Positions 5,458 to 11,230 of a DNA stretch of 40,151 nucleotides are shown here, in pieces. This DNA comes from a virus. Where the stretch lies: IMG/VR virus record IMGVR_UViG_3300021197_001444, positions 1 to 40,151 of that record, one strand, 5' to 3'. Each line of letters opens with the position of its first letter. Position 1 is the stretch's first letter. Below the pieces are notes generated by a model. That model did not search any database. It had not been told where the DNA came from and saw only the letters and a program-made list of their open reading frames with translations. The translations under genes were made by a program, and so were the position numbers.

Positions 5458-6335
5458 GATTCTGACTCCAATATTGCACGGCCTATGATTTCAGGGATTT
5501 GGGGAACTACGGCGTTTCCGAGGGATTTAAGTCTGTCCACCCTGGCGGGAACCCCATGAGCCACTCTACCCACGTTGGGTTCAGGGAGCCATGTTGATCC
5601 CGAATAGTTACTGCGTCGTTTAGGCTGTTCGTCTCGCCGCGCCCTGACCTCTCGAGGGCTTCCGGTTTTCGCCCCCCCTTGTGGTCTCTCGCAGTCGGGG
5701 TTGGCCACATTCTTGCCGCCTGGGCCAAGTTCAGTCCAAACCCGTTTCCCGTGTGATGCTTGCCCTTTTTGTTTGTCTCTGACTTCACCTCGGCTCGACG
5801 CTCCGCAATCTGTTCCGGCGTCCAATTCTCCCGCGTGTAAAAAGTCGTTGGCGTGGGCAACAGTCCAAACTCTGTCTCGCCTGTGCGGGGCGTCGAGGGC
5901 GCAAGCTGGAATAATAAATGACCGGCAGGTGTAACCTTGTCCTTCCAAGTCAGAAAGCACGTCGTCGAGGCCCATGCTGATGTGCCCAGCAACGTTCTCT
6001 CCAATGACCCAAGAGGGCCGGAGCTCAGCCACGAGCCGACTAAATTCCGGCCAGAGATGGCGGTCATCTTTCTTGCCTCTTCGCTTCCCGGCTGTGGAGA
6101 AAGGCTGGCATGGGTATCCCCCGCAAATAACGTCAACTGCTCCAACGTCTGACCCTTTCAGCTTTCTAACATCCTCAAAGCACGGAACATCCGGCCAATG
6201 CTTTTTCAAAACCTTACGCGGAAAATCCTCGATCTCGCAAAAGGCAACCGTTTCAAATCCGCCCGTGCGCTCAAGGCCAAGAGAGAATCCGCCTATACCA
6301 GAGAACAAATCAAGCACTTTCAGCTTCCCATTCAC
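5454..6335 (-). CDS. C5-cytosine DNA methyltransferase
   Basis: 293 residues. All key motifs of the family are present: SAM-binding motif I (LDLFSGIGGF, about 8-17), catalytic GGYPCQPFS (Cys76), ENV (113-115), RRDRVW (152-157) and motif X (SLGNAVVPQI near the C-terminus). The target-recognition stretch (about 160-245) is long and basic. I chose GTG 6335: GGAGG sits 7 bases upstream and it overlaps the stop of the small membrane gene by GTGA; a GTG 8 codons further upstream is less likely. It probably shields phage DNA from host restriction; no matching endonuclease gene is nearby. A 212-codon frame is nested inside it. Confidence 0.93.
   Translation of the reverse strand: MNGKLKVLDLFSGIGGFSLGLERTGGFETVAFCEIEDFPRKVLKKHWPDVPCFEDVRKLKGSDVGAVDVICGGYPCQPFSTAGKRRGKKDDRHLWPEFSRLVAELRPSWVIGENVAGHISMGLDDVLSDLEGQGYTCRSFIIPACALDAPHRRDRVWTVAHANDFLHAGELDAGTDCGASSRGEVRDKQKGQASHGKRVWTELGPGGKNVANPDCERPQGGAKTGSPREVRARRDEQPKRRSNYSGSTWLPEPNVGRVAHGVPARVDRLKSLGNAVVPQIPEIIGRAILESES
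5507..6145 (-). CDS. Nested gene inside the cytosine methyltransferase (alternate frame)
   Basis: 212 residues, entirely within the methyltransferase gene in another frame. Start TTG 6145 with AAAGGG 7 bases upstream. The protein reads MEQLTLFAGDTHASLSPQPG, then SAWASTTCFLTWKDKVTP, LLPTPT (95-100), WPTPTARDHKGG (147-158) and LNPTWVEWLMGFPPGWTDL (188-206). To my knowledge this text is a recurrent phage protein family, found next to or inside Dcm-type genes, and LPTPTA...VEWMMGLP...GW occurs within some mycobacteriophage methyltransferases. That makes a chance open frame unlikely. Function unknown; an accessory to the methyltransferase is a guess. Confidence 0.6.
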   Translation of the reverse strand: MEQLTLFAGDTHASLSPQPGSEEARKMTAISGRNLVGSWLSSGPLGSLERTLLGTSAWASTTCFLTWKDKVTPAGHLLFQLAPSTPRTGETEFGLLPTPTTFYTRENWTPEQIAERRAEVKSETNKKGKHHTGNGFGLNLAQAARMWPTPTARDHKGGRKPEALERSGRGETNSLNDAVTIRDQHGSLNPTWVEWLMGFPPGWTDLNPSETP

Positions 6336-6448
6336 AGGAACACCCTCCACGCCAGCCACAGGCCAAACGCAGCCAGGGCAATTGCAACGAAGATGGCGCA
6401 GCGGGCTAGCGTGCGCATCTCACGGTCTAGGTTCATGTGGTCAGTCAT
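6332..6448 (-). CDS. Small single-pass membrane protein
   Basis: 38 residues, MTDHMNLDREMRTLARCAIF followed by a hydrophobic run (VAIALAAFGLWLAWRVFL) that is long enough to cross the membrane. The ATG (6448) overlaps the repressor stop by ATGA and its stop overlaps the methyltransferase GTG by GTGA, so it bridges the two genes. The packing is what makes it credible; there is no homology to cite. Function unknown. Confidence 0.65.
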   Translation of the reverse strand: MTDHMNLDREMRTLARCAIFVAIALAAFGLWLAWRVFL

Positions 6449-6678
6449 TCCGTCTGTCCTTGTGTTGCGCGGGCCTTGGCCCAGTCCTCCATTTTCACTG
6501 CACCCTCTGTCAGCGCCTCAATTGCCGCCTGAGCAACAGGCAGCGGCTTACTGCGACCAGTTCGCCAGAAGCAAACGGTTGTCTCGGTTACGTGTAGCTT
6601 ACTTGCAATCCAGGACGACTTGCGCCCCTCTGCTTTCTGCCAGTCACGGAACTTCTCTCGTGCTGTCTTACTTTCCAT
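6445..6678 (-). CDS. Cro/CI-type helix-turn-helix repressor
   Basis: 77 residues with an HTH at about 22-45 (WIASKLHVTETTVCFWRTGR). There is no C-terminal LexA/CI-like peptidase domain, so it resembles Cro or a short repressor. It is the first gene of the leftward cluster, divergent from the plus-strand operon at 6778, which is the classic location of an early genetic switch. There is no SD before its ATG; the -10 box of its promoter ends only 6 bases upstream, so its mRNA is probably leaderless, as lambda cI is from PRM. Without an integrase in the window, lysogeny is unproven. Confidence 0.75.
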   Translation of the reverse strand: MESKTAREKFRDWQKAEGRKSSWIASKLHVTETTVCFWRTGRSKPLPVAQAAIEALTEGAVKMEDWAKARATQGQTE

Positions 6679-6684
6679 TCTTTA

Positions 6685-6713
6685 ATGCTATCATTTAATC
6701 TTTTTTATGGCAA
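6685..6713 (-). promoter_or_regulatory. Leftward promoter and dyad upstream of repressor gene
   Basis: On the minus strand TTGCCA (6708-6713), 17 bases, TAGCAT (6685-6690). The ATG begins six bases after the -10 box, which places it at about +1. An imperfect dyad TTAATG-CTAT-CATTTAA (about 6682-6698) covers the -10 box and is a candidate operator for autoregulation. Confidence 0.55.
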
Positions 6714-6727
6714 GCGCATAATTTTAA

Positions 6728-6756
6728 TTGACATAGGGGTGGTGCACTCTTAGTGT
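6728..6756 (+). promoter_or_regulatory. Rightward early promoter
   Basis: TTGACA (6728-6733), 17 bases, TAGTGT (6751-6756), 21 bases before the first plus-strand start codon and its AAGGAGAG. It is divergent from the repressor promoter within about 100 bases of AT-rich DNA. Confidence 0.55.
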
Positions 6757-6777
6757 AATTCCAACAAGGAGAGACGC

Positions 6778-7119
6778 ATGTGTAGGAAGTGCAACAACAC
6801 CGGCGAATACACCAGAGGCACCGGCCACCCCGCAGCGGGCTATCGCAGCCACACACTGCCCCCAGAGGGTAGCGTTGTGGATTACTGCGACTGTGCAGCG
6901 GGACGTGCGCTTTCTCAGCGTGACCGGTCAGCGACGCAACGCCGCATTGATGAGGTGCGAGCGCAAGACGATTATGTAGACCAGTGCCGGAAAGAGCGTG
7001 ACGCTGATCTGGCTCGGCAAGGCCTGGCAGACTGCATTAGCTGCATGACGCCTGCTGATATGGAAGAACTGAAAGACAATCGCGGCTTGTGCCGTAAGTG
7101 TGGGAGAGATGAGAAATGA
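6778..7119 (+). CDS. Cysteine-rich zinc-binding protein
   Basis: 113 residues, first gene of the rightward operon, ATG 6778 behind AAGGAGAGACGC. It starts with a CxxC knuckle (MCRKCNNTGEY), has CDC (about 38-40) and ends with CISC and CRKCG. Several zinc sites of the DnaJ/rubredoxin-knuckle type are possible, framing a charged central helix (SQRDRSATQRRIDEVRAQDD). Its position under the early promoter suggests an early host-takeover or regulatory role; that is inference. ATGA overlap with the next gene. Confidence 0.7.
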   Translation: MCRKCNNTGEYTRGTGHPAAGYRSHTLPPEGSVVDYCDCAAGRALSQRDRSATQRRIDEVRAQDDYVDQCRKERDADLARQGLADCISCMTPADMEELKDNRGLCRKCGRDEK

Positions 7120-7445
7120 GTGAGCATACAAAGGGGCCTTGGGTGTATGAGGCTGTGAAAACCTCTTGTGGATTGTGCCACAAAGTTGGTCCTTTCCCTT
7201 CGCCTGAATACATGCGTGGCATCAAGAAGGAAAGTCACGCATGTATTTACGATGACTACCCGCCGACTGGCGGATCATCTGAACTGGTGGCCAACGCCCG
7301 CCTGATAGCCGCAGCGCCAGAACTGCTTGATCTTGTGAAGCTGGTTCATGGCTCTTTCGGTGGCGGGCGTACCATCACATTCTCAGACGATGACATTAGC
7401 GAATTTGCCGCAGCGATTGCGCAAGTTGAGGGAGAACCCCAATGA
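7116..7445 (+). CDS. Phage protein of the NARLIAAAPELL family
   Basis: 109 residues. It contains TKGPWVYEAV at the start and NARLIAAAPELLDLVK in the C-terminal half. Both are signatures of a very common phage/prophage family of unknown function, usually encoded in early regions. CGLCHKV (about 18-24) is a possible metal knuckle inserted between them. Overlaps neighbours by ATGA at both ends. Confidence 0.75.
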   Translation: MSEHTKGPWVYEAVKTSCGLCHKVGPFPSPEYMRGIKKESHACIYDDYPPTGGSSELVANARLIAAAPELLDLVKLVHGSFGGGRTITFSDDDISEFAAAIAQVEGEPQ

Positions 7446-7585
7446 CTGACCAAACCGAAACCAACGTTTTCTTTGTGCTGAACTGGCTGACAGGCGTTGC
7501 CGTGCTTGTTGCCCTTGCAGTCTTTGCGCTGCCTGTGATCAAGGCCGAACTTGGCGGAAACCCTGCTTATGTGGAGATGTACTGA
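7442..7585 (+). CDS. Small single-pass membrane protein
   Basis: 47 residues: MTDQTETNVFFVLNWLTGVA followed by a hydrophobic segment (VLVALAVFALPVI) and a short polar tail ending VEMY. It fits exactly between its neighbours: its ATG overlaps the previous stop (ATGA, 7442-7445) and its TGA shares a base with the next ATG (TGATG). It resembles in size and topology the 38-residue protein at 6332-6448. Function unknown. Confidence 0.7.
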   Translation: MTDQTETNVFFVLNWLTGVAVLVALAVFALPVIKAELGGNPAYVEMY

Positions 7586-7857
7586 TGAGCTACGGCCCGT
7601 GGATCAAGCACAACGGCAACCCGGTTCCGCACTTGGCCGGGAAGCCTCTGCTTGTTCGCTTGGTTCATGCTGGCGGTGATGTTGAGGTTTGCCCGTGTTC
7701 AGTTACCAGAGGTCGCGGAGGGTCATGGATTTGGCGTAAGGGATATTCCCGCGTTATCGAATATTGCATCAAGGAACCTCGCGGGCTTGCGACACTGCGC
7801 CACATAGCCTCCCTGCCTCATGGTGTGGATGCTGGGGAAAAGGAGAGACTGATATGA
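7585..7857 (+). CDS. Hypothetical phage protein
   Basis: 90 residues. Beta-rich, with SYGPWIKHNGNPVPHLAGKP at the start and CPCSVTRGRGGSWIWRKGYS in the middle. Such GPWI...G-P-VP beginnings occur in short phage proteins of unknown function. ATGA overlap with the next gene. Confidence 0.6.
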   Translation: MSYGPWIKHNGNPVPHLAGKPLLVRLVHAGGDVEVCPCSVTRGRGGSWIWRKGYSRVIEYCIKEPRGLATLRHIASLPHGVDAGEKERLI

Positions 7858-8045
7858 ACGTACCTGAAGACTATGAAGACCCATCTTGGCGAGACTCCAG
7901 CTACGGGAATCACGGACACTGGACGGACCTCGCAAACAAAGAGCTTCAGCGGATCTGGGTCACCCTCGAGGTGCACGAGAGAATGATCATTGCCGCCGTC
8001 TTGGAGAGTGCCGTGAGTTCTCTGAAATACGCAAGGGAGGGATGA
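7854..8045 (+). CDS. Hypothetical small protein
   Basis: 63 residues from ATG 7854, which has AAAAGGAGAGACTGAT upstream and overlaps the previous stop; the longer frame in the same phase starts inside the preceding gene and is rejected. Acidic N-terminus (NVPEDYEDPSW), helical C-terminus. No family recognised. Confidence 0.6.
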   Translation: MNVPEDYEDPSWRDSSYGNHGHWTDLANKELQRIWVTLEVHERMIIAAVLESAVSSLKYAREG

Positions 8046-8046
8046 T

Positions 8047-8250
8047 ATGATCGACAACGTAGAGACCGCTAAACGCAACATCCGCGCCCGTCTGGCTGAC
8101 GACGACAAGCGCCTACCGGGCCTCATTGCAGCATGGCAGGCGGAAAAGTTGCCACTAACCCGTGCCGAGCGTCGCGCTGAACTGCGTAGGCTGTGTGTCG
8201 GCAACCAGCAAGACCGGAAGAAACTGAAGCGTTGGGAGGCTATGGGGTGA
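8047..8250 (+). CDS. Hypothetical small basic protein
   Basis: 67 residues from ATG 8047 behind AGGGAGGGATGAT, one base after the preceding stop. Strongly basic and helical (TRAERRAELRRLCVGNQQDR, then KKLKRWEA), so nucleic-acid binding is plausible. No family recognised. Confidence 0.6.
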   Translation: MIDNVETAKRNIRARLADDDKRLPGLIAAWQAEKLPLTRAERRAELRRLCVGNQQDRKKLKRWEAMG

Positions 8251-8426
8251 TGGCTACATATTTAGTTGAAGCGGCTGTAATGGGTACAGCCTGGGTTTTC
8301 GTTGAGGCTGACAGCGAAGAGGATGCTGTTAAGAAGTCTCAATCTTCTGGCGATTGGAAGATTGACGATTGGGATTTGAATACAGAGCCATATCAAGGCG
8401 GGTACATCACGGCACAAGAAGAGTAA
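8250..8426 (+). CDS. Small DpnD/PcfM-like beta-alpha protein
   Basis: 58 residues from ATG 8250 (TGATG overlap with the previous stop). The core MATYLVEAAVMGTAWVFVEA followed by DSEEDAVKKS is the beta-hairpin plus 'DSEEEA' helix pattern also seen in the minus-strand gene 2164-2334. The two may be distant paralogues placed in opposite early operons. Function unknown. Confidence 0.65.
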   Translation: MATYLVEAAVMGTAWVFVEADSEEDAVKKSQSSGDWKIDDWDLNTEPYQGGYITAQEE

Positions 8427-8447
8427 CCGCGACGTTTTGTCCACTGC

Positions 8448-8490
8448 CACCCCCACCCCATACGCTCTATGCTGGGAGGAAATAGGAGAG
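8448..8490 (+). promoter_or_regulatory. C-rich leader before the annealing-protein gene
   Basis: The 70-base gap before ATG 8497 contains GCCACCCCCACCCC, then TATGCT and GGGAGG, then AGGAGAGACGAAT. The C-rich block resembles those at 10171 and 1914-1920. A promoter ending in TATGCT is possible but its -35 box is poor. Confidence 0.3.
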
Positions 8491-8496
8491 ACGAAT

Positions 8497-9138
8497 ATGA
8501 CAGCCGACAACATGAAAATTTGGGACGCGGTGGGGAAGACTGACCCGAAGCACACAAAGCACGTTAGCCAGCGCGGGGGGTTCACATCCGTTAATGCAAA
8601 CTCTCAGATAATGGAGGCCACGCGCCAGTTTGGCCCGATTGGTGAGGGGTGGGGATACACCACAGAAAGCATTGAAATTCACAACGGCTTTGTGGTCGCG
8701 CTTGTGACTCTGTGGCATGGGTCGCGTGACAATGTATTTGGCCCGATGCCAGGTTGCGCAGAGATGTTTGGGAAGCGCAACGATAGCGATGCGCCTAAGA
8801 AGGCCACCACCGACGCAATTACCAAGCTTCTTTCTCAGCTTGGCTTTAACGCTGACATTTTCCTAGGCATGTGGGATGACAACAAGTACGTCCAGCAGCG
8901 CCAGCAGGAGGTTGCTCAGGAGGAGCGCGACAACGCCCCAGAACCCACGCCAGCCGAAACCCGCGACAAGCTGAAGAAGTGGATCAACAACCCCAATACG
9001 TCGCCGAAGCAAGTCAAGGACGCATGGCTGAATAACGATGGGTTCAAAGCAAAGCTGGCAAAGCTTACGGAGCCGATGAAACTTGAGGTCAAAGCCGCTG
9101 TTGAAGGTGTATGCCCCGAGTTGAAGGAGGCAGAATGA
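8497..9138 (+). CDS. Single-strand annealing recombinase (Erf/Rad52-superfamily type)
   Basis: 213 residues from ATG 8497, chosen because ATAGGAGAGACGAAT precedes it. The N-terminal two thirds follow the pattern of phage annealing proteins: TDPKHTKHVSQRGGFTSVNA, ATRQFGPIGEGWGY, a beta region ending in a GPMPGCAEM loop, then KKATTDAITKLLSQLGFNAD-IFLGMWDDNKY. After about residue 135 comes a charged linker and a helical C-terminal domain (KLKKWINNPNTSPKQVKDAW). It would anneal homologous strands during recombination or concatemer formation, with NinB and the nuclease encoded just downstream. I am sure of the functional class, less of the exact Pfam family. Confidence 0.8.
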   Translation: MTADNMKIWDAVGKTDPKHTKHVSQRGGFTSVNANSQIMEATRQFGPIGEGWGYTTESIEIHNGFVVALVTLWHGSRDNVFGPMPGCAEMFGKRNDSDAPKKATTDAITKLLSQLGFNADIFLGMWDDNKYVQQRQQEVAQEERDNAPEPTPAETRDKLKKWINNPNTSPKQVKDAWLNNDGFKAKLAKLTEPMKLEVKAAVEGVCPELKEAE

Positions 9139-9176
9139 CCCCCATGCAAGCCGCCATTACAGGAGAGACGCCGTGA
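9135..9176 (+). CDS. 13-codon coupling mini-ORF
   Basis: ATG 9135 overlaps the annealing-protein stop (ATGA) and ends with TGA 9174-9176 overlapping the next gene's GTG (GTGA). The peptide would be MTPMQAAITGETP. It carries the next gene's SD (AGGAGAGACGCC) within it. More likely a device for translational coupling than a functional peptide. Confidence 0.3.
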   Translation: MTPMQAAITGETP

Positions 9177-9361
9177 AGATTGAGGCTGAAACATATCAAG
9201 AAAAGCGCAGAAACATTTCGGCAACTGCAATCCTTGCGCTGGGAGAGGTGGCTGACGACTACGGAATGACCACGCCCGAGTTGCTTCGTCTGTGCATGGA
9301 GGAATACGGCCGCTTTCTGGACGACATGGCGGCAGAGGCGCTGGGCGATGGCGACGCATGA
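9173..9361 (+). CDS. Hypothetical small helical protein
   Basis: 62 residues with GTG start 9173 after AGGAGAGACGCC. Acidic and helical (TTPELLRLCMEEYGRFLDDM). It sits between the annealing protein and NinB, so a recombination-related role is possible, but nothing in the sequence shows it. Overlaps NinB by 14 bases. Confidence 0.6.
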   Translation: MKIEAETYQEKRRNISATAILALGEVADDYGMTTPELLRLCMEEYGRFLDDMAAEALGDGDA

Positions 9362-9746
9362 TTTCCGCATAGCCACAGAGGGGCATAGGGCAACTGCGTT
9401 TCAGTGGGTTGCCCGTGCGCCAGTGGGTTGCATTATCAAGTTTCAGCCGGAGCCGACGCGCAGTCAGATCCAGAATAGCAAGATGTGGGCAATGCTTGCA
9501 GATATTTCTAAGCAATGCCTTGTGCGCGGGGAAAAGAAGTCATCAGAGACATGGAAGCTTCTGGCTATGAAGGCGCTAAAGTACGAGTGCGCATTTGAGA
9601 TTGGCCTTGATGGTGAGCCGTTCCCCGTGGGGTTTAGATCCTCCCATCTATCCGTCAAGAAAATGGCAGAGCTTATCGAGTGGCTGTACGCATACGGCGC
9701 AGAAAATGATGTGAGGTGGACGGAAAGGGGCTGGGATGAAACGTAG
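9348..9746 (+). CDS. ninB: NinB-family recombination protein
   Basis: 132 residues. NinB (Orf of lambda) binds single-stranded DNA and SSB and helps load recombinases. Diagnostic features: PEPTRSQIQNSKMWAMLADI (the R-x-Q-N-x-x-x-W-A signature), ETWKLLAMKALK, and the C-terminal SSHLSVKKMAELIEWLYAYG followed by AENDVRW. Length is close to lambda NinB. The ATG lies inside the end of the previous gene; no strong SD is visible, so coupling is likely. It is encoded between the annealing protein and an HNH-like nuclease, as in lambdoid nin-type recombination modules. Confidence 0.88.
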   Translation: MATHDFRIATEGHRATAFQWVARAPVGCIIKFQPEPTRSQIQNSKMWAMLADISKQCLVRGEKKSSETWKLLAMKALKYECAFEIGLDGEPFPVGFRSSHLSVKKMAELIEWLYAYGAENDVRWTERGWDET

Positions 9747-10146
9747 CGGCTTTATCAAGCGCAAGACCCGCGTCAAGCAGGTGAGCGATAAGCGTAAGGC
9801 CAGAAGCGCCACTCCAGAGGCTCAAGGCGACGCATGGTATCGCGAGCAGGTTCTAGCCATGCCGTGTATGTTCTGCGAGATAGACGGACTGCCACAGTTA
9901 AGCCCAACAACCGGACACCACCCAACACACCGGCGCTATTGCAGAGACAAGCGTCCTGACCAGTTCATGCTGCCAACGTGCGACGGACACCACCAGGGGA
10001 AGTTTGATAACAGCAAGGTTTCCGTGCACAGAGAGCCCGCCAAGTGGAAAGCGCTTTACGGTGACGACATAGACCACGCAGCGACAATTCAGATGCGGAT
10101 TCTTGGCTACACTGTGCCGGATCCGTTTGCCCCAGAAGACGAATAA
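9736..10146 (+). CDS. HNH/DUF968-like phage nuclease
   Basis: 136 residues. A basic N-terminus (MKRSGFIKRKTRVKQ) is followed by MPCMFCEIDG, TGHHPTHRRYC and MLPTCDGHHQG, giving two Cys/His pairs and the His-rich core expected of a zinc-stabilised HNH fold. This architecture matches the DUF968/recombination-nuclease proteins found after ninB in other phages. It would process recombination intermediates or branched DNA. Start ATG 9736 overlaps NinB by 11 bases, with GAAAGGGGCTGGG upstream as SD. Confidence 0.75.
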   Translation: MKRSGFIKRKTRVKQVSDKRKARSATPEAQGDAWYREQVLAMPCMFCEIDGLPQLSPTTGHHPTHRRYCRDKRPDQFMLPTCDGHHQGKFDNSKVSVHREPAKWKALYGDDIDHAATIQMRILGYTVPDPFAPEDE

Positions 10147-10170
10147 CCCCTGCGACATTCCACCACATAG

Positions 10171-10200
10171 CCCCCATCCCCTGACTTGGTAGGGTGGGGG
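10171..10200 (+). promoter_or_regulatory. C-rich/G-rich inverted repeat in leader of 10222 gene
   Basis: CCCCCATCCC and GGGTGGGGG can pair over 9 bp with one bulge around an 11-base loop. TAGATAAAGGAGAGAACG and the start codon follow. The same arrangement occurs on the minus strand at 1890-1920. It may be a hairpin controlling SD access, or an operator. Confidence 0.4.
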
Positions 10201-10221
10201 TAGATAAAGGAGAGAACGAAT

Positions 10222-10434
10222 ATGAGCGATGAGCAAGCATTCCCTGCGGCATGGGGAAATCATGAACACGGCGGTGATTATGTGGAAGGCATGACCCTGC
10301 GTGATTACTTTGCAGCCAAGACCCTTGAAACCATCCGCGTACCGACGCCAGTAAGTGACGACTACGCCAAGCAGATTGCAGACAACTGTTACGTTATGGC
10401 AGACGCAATGATTGCCGCCCGCAACGCAGACTAA
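10222..10434 (+). CDS. Phage protein with GMTLRDYFAAKTLE motif
   Basis: 70 residues from ATG 10222, SD AAAGGAGAG. It contains VEGMTLRDYFAAKTLETIRV, then a helix ending in ADAMIAARNAD. This 'G-M-T-L-R-D-Y-F-A-A ... ADAML-x-AR' pattern defines a very common small phage family of unknown function. Followed by two hairpins, the second a good terminator. Confidence 0.8.
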   Translation: MSDEQAFPAAWGNHEHGGDYVEGMTLRDYFAAKTLETIRVPTPVSDDYAKQIADNCYVMADAMIAARNAD

Positions 10435-10440
10435 CCACCT

Positions 10441-10469
10441 CGCAGCAGTTTCCTCCCTGTTATGCTGCG
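10441..10469 (+). promoter_or_regulatory. Hairpin after 10222-10434 gene
   Basis: CGCAGCA (10441-10447) and TGCTGCG (10463-10469) form a 7-bp stem with a 15-base loop. No T-tract follows; the true terminator lies 6 bases further on. The two stacked hairpins may stabilise the 3' end. Confidence 0.45.
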
Positions 10470-10474
10470 ACACT

Positions 10475-10509
10475 CCCCTGCGTCACTCCTCCCGGCGCAG
10501 GGGCTTTTA
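10475..10509 (+). terminator. Rho-independent terminator
   Basis: CCCCTGCG (10475-10482) pairs with CGCAGGGG (10496-10503), a perfect 8-bp stem followed by CTTTTAA. It would end or attenuate transcription from the rightward operon before the last three small genes. Confidence 0.75.
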
Positions 10510-10710
10510 ATGAGCAACCGCAGCAATCAACCGTTTTGGTTGGTCACGCACTACCGAATGCGCCACATTCATCGCGGTTGTTCTTTCAAAGCAGATGCCC
10601 ACTCACGGGCGCACGGGGCGGTCAGCACTTGCATCACGGGAATGGGGCCGGTGCTGGCCGCAGAGATAAAGGAGAGAGATGATGGAGTGCAAAACATGTG
10701 GGCTACCTAA
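10510..10710 (+). CDS. Possible small protein, start inside terminator tail
   Basis: 66 residues from ATG 10510 (CAGGGG upstream), ending 32 bases into the next gene. Basic and His/Arg-rich (VTHYRMRHIHRGCSFKADAH). The SD of the following gene lies inside its frame and its start is in the tail of a terminator. I rate it as uncertain; the 176 bases before 10679 otherwise hold nothing recognisable. Confidence 0.35.
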   Translation: MSNRSNQPFWLVTHYRMRHIHRGCSFKADAHSRAHGAVSTCITGMGPVLAAEIKERDDGVQNMWAT

Positions 10711-10903
10711 CCCCAGAATAAATCCGTATTGCTCTTGCAAGCATGATAATATTTCAATGACCCATGAGCGACGGCGAACAGTAACCCTAGGCCTCACCTC
10801 TGCACAGGGGCCGCTTGCCAGAACGTGGACCGTCAAGGGTGTAGCGTGGGCCTCTGTGTATGTGGGGGAGTGGGATATATCGGTGGGGGTGTTGGTGCCA
10901 TGA
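10679..10903 (+). CDS. Small zinc-knuckle protein
   Basis: 74 residues, ATG 10679 (or the adjacent 10682) with AAAGGAGAGAG upstream. N-terminal MECKTCGLPNP and YCSCKH give a CxxC...CxC metal site; the rest is basic then beta-rich (ASVYVGEWDISVGVLVP). Function unknown. Ends in an ATGA overlap with a 12-codon mini-ORF. Confidence 0.55.
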   Translation: MMECKTCGLPNPRINPYCSCKHDNISMTHERRRTVTLGLTSAQGPLARTWTVKGVAWASVYVGEWDISVGVLVP

Positions 10904-10938
10904 GTGACTTGGATAAATACAAAACGGCAAAGGAGTAA
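10900..10938 (+). CDS. 12-codon coupling mini-ORF
   Basis: ATG 10900 overlaps the previous stop (ATGA) and the frame ends at TAA 10936-10938, five bases before the next ATG, with that gene's SD (AAAGGAG) inside its last codons. Peptide MSDLDKYKTAKE. As at 9135-9176, this looks like a ribosome relay between two genes. Confidence 0.3.
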   Translation: MSDLDKYKTAKE

Positions 10939-10942
10939 AGAA

Positions 10943-11167
10943 ATGAGTGACAAAACAAGCTTTGACAAGTGCAACTTTTACGTAAGCGCAAAAAGCAACA
11001 AACACACCAGTGATGCCGTGGTTGCAATTGCAGAAGCAATGGCTGCGCATTCTAGGGCGCTGGAGACGCTTGCGGAGAATGCCTGCAAGACGACAACGGG
11101 GACGGCCATTGTTCTAAATGGTGGTGCCACCTACAATCAGCAAGGTTCAGGTGATAGTGAAGACTAA
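10943..11167 (+). CDS. Hypothetical small protein, last gene of rightward operon
   Basis: 74 residues from ATG 10943 with AAAGGAGTAAAGAA upstream; the in-frame upstream extension overlaps the mini-ORF and has no SD. Helical N-terminal two thirds (SDAVVAIAEAMAAHSRALET) and a polar, glycine-rich tail (ATYNQQGSGDSED). No family recognised. A strong terminator follows 18 bases later. Confidence 0.6.
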   Translation: MSDKTSFDKCNFYVSAKSNKHTSDAVVAIAEAMAAHSRALETLAENACKTTTGTAIVLNGGATYNQQGSGDSED

Positions 11168-11185
11168 CCACCACCCACACAGCAA

Positions 11186-11216
11186 GAAGGGCCTCGGCAA
11201 TCGCTTGAGGCCCTTC
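11186..11216. terminator. Bidirectional terminator between convergent operons
   Basis: GAAGGGCCTC (11186-11195) and GAGGCCCTTC (11207-11216) make a perfect 10-bp stem with an 11-base loop. It lies between the end of the rightward operon (11167) and the end of the leftward late operon (11231), so it can stop both. T-rich tails are short (TCT on plus, TTCTTGCT on minus). Confidence 0.85.
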
Positions 11217-11230
11217 TCTATGCTTAGGCT

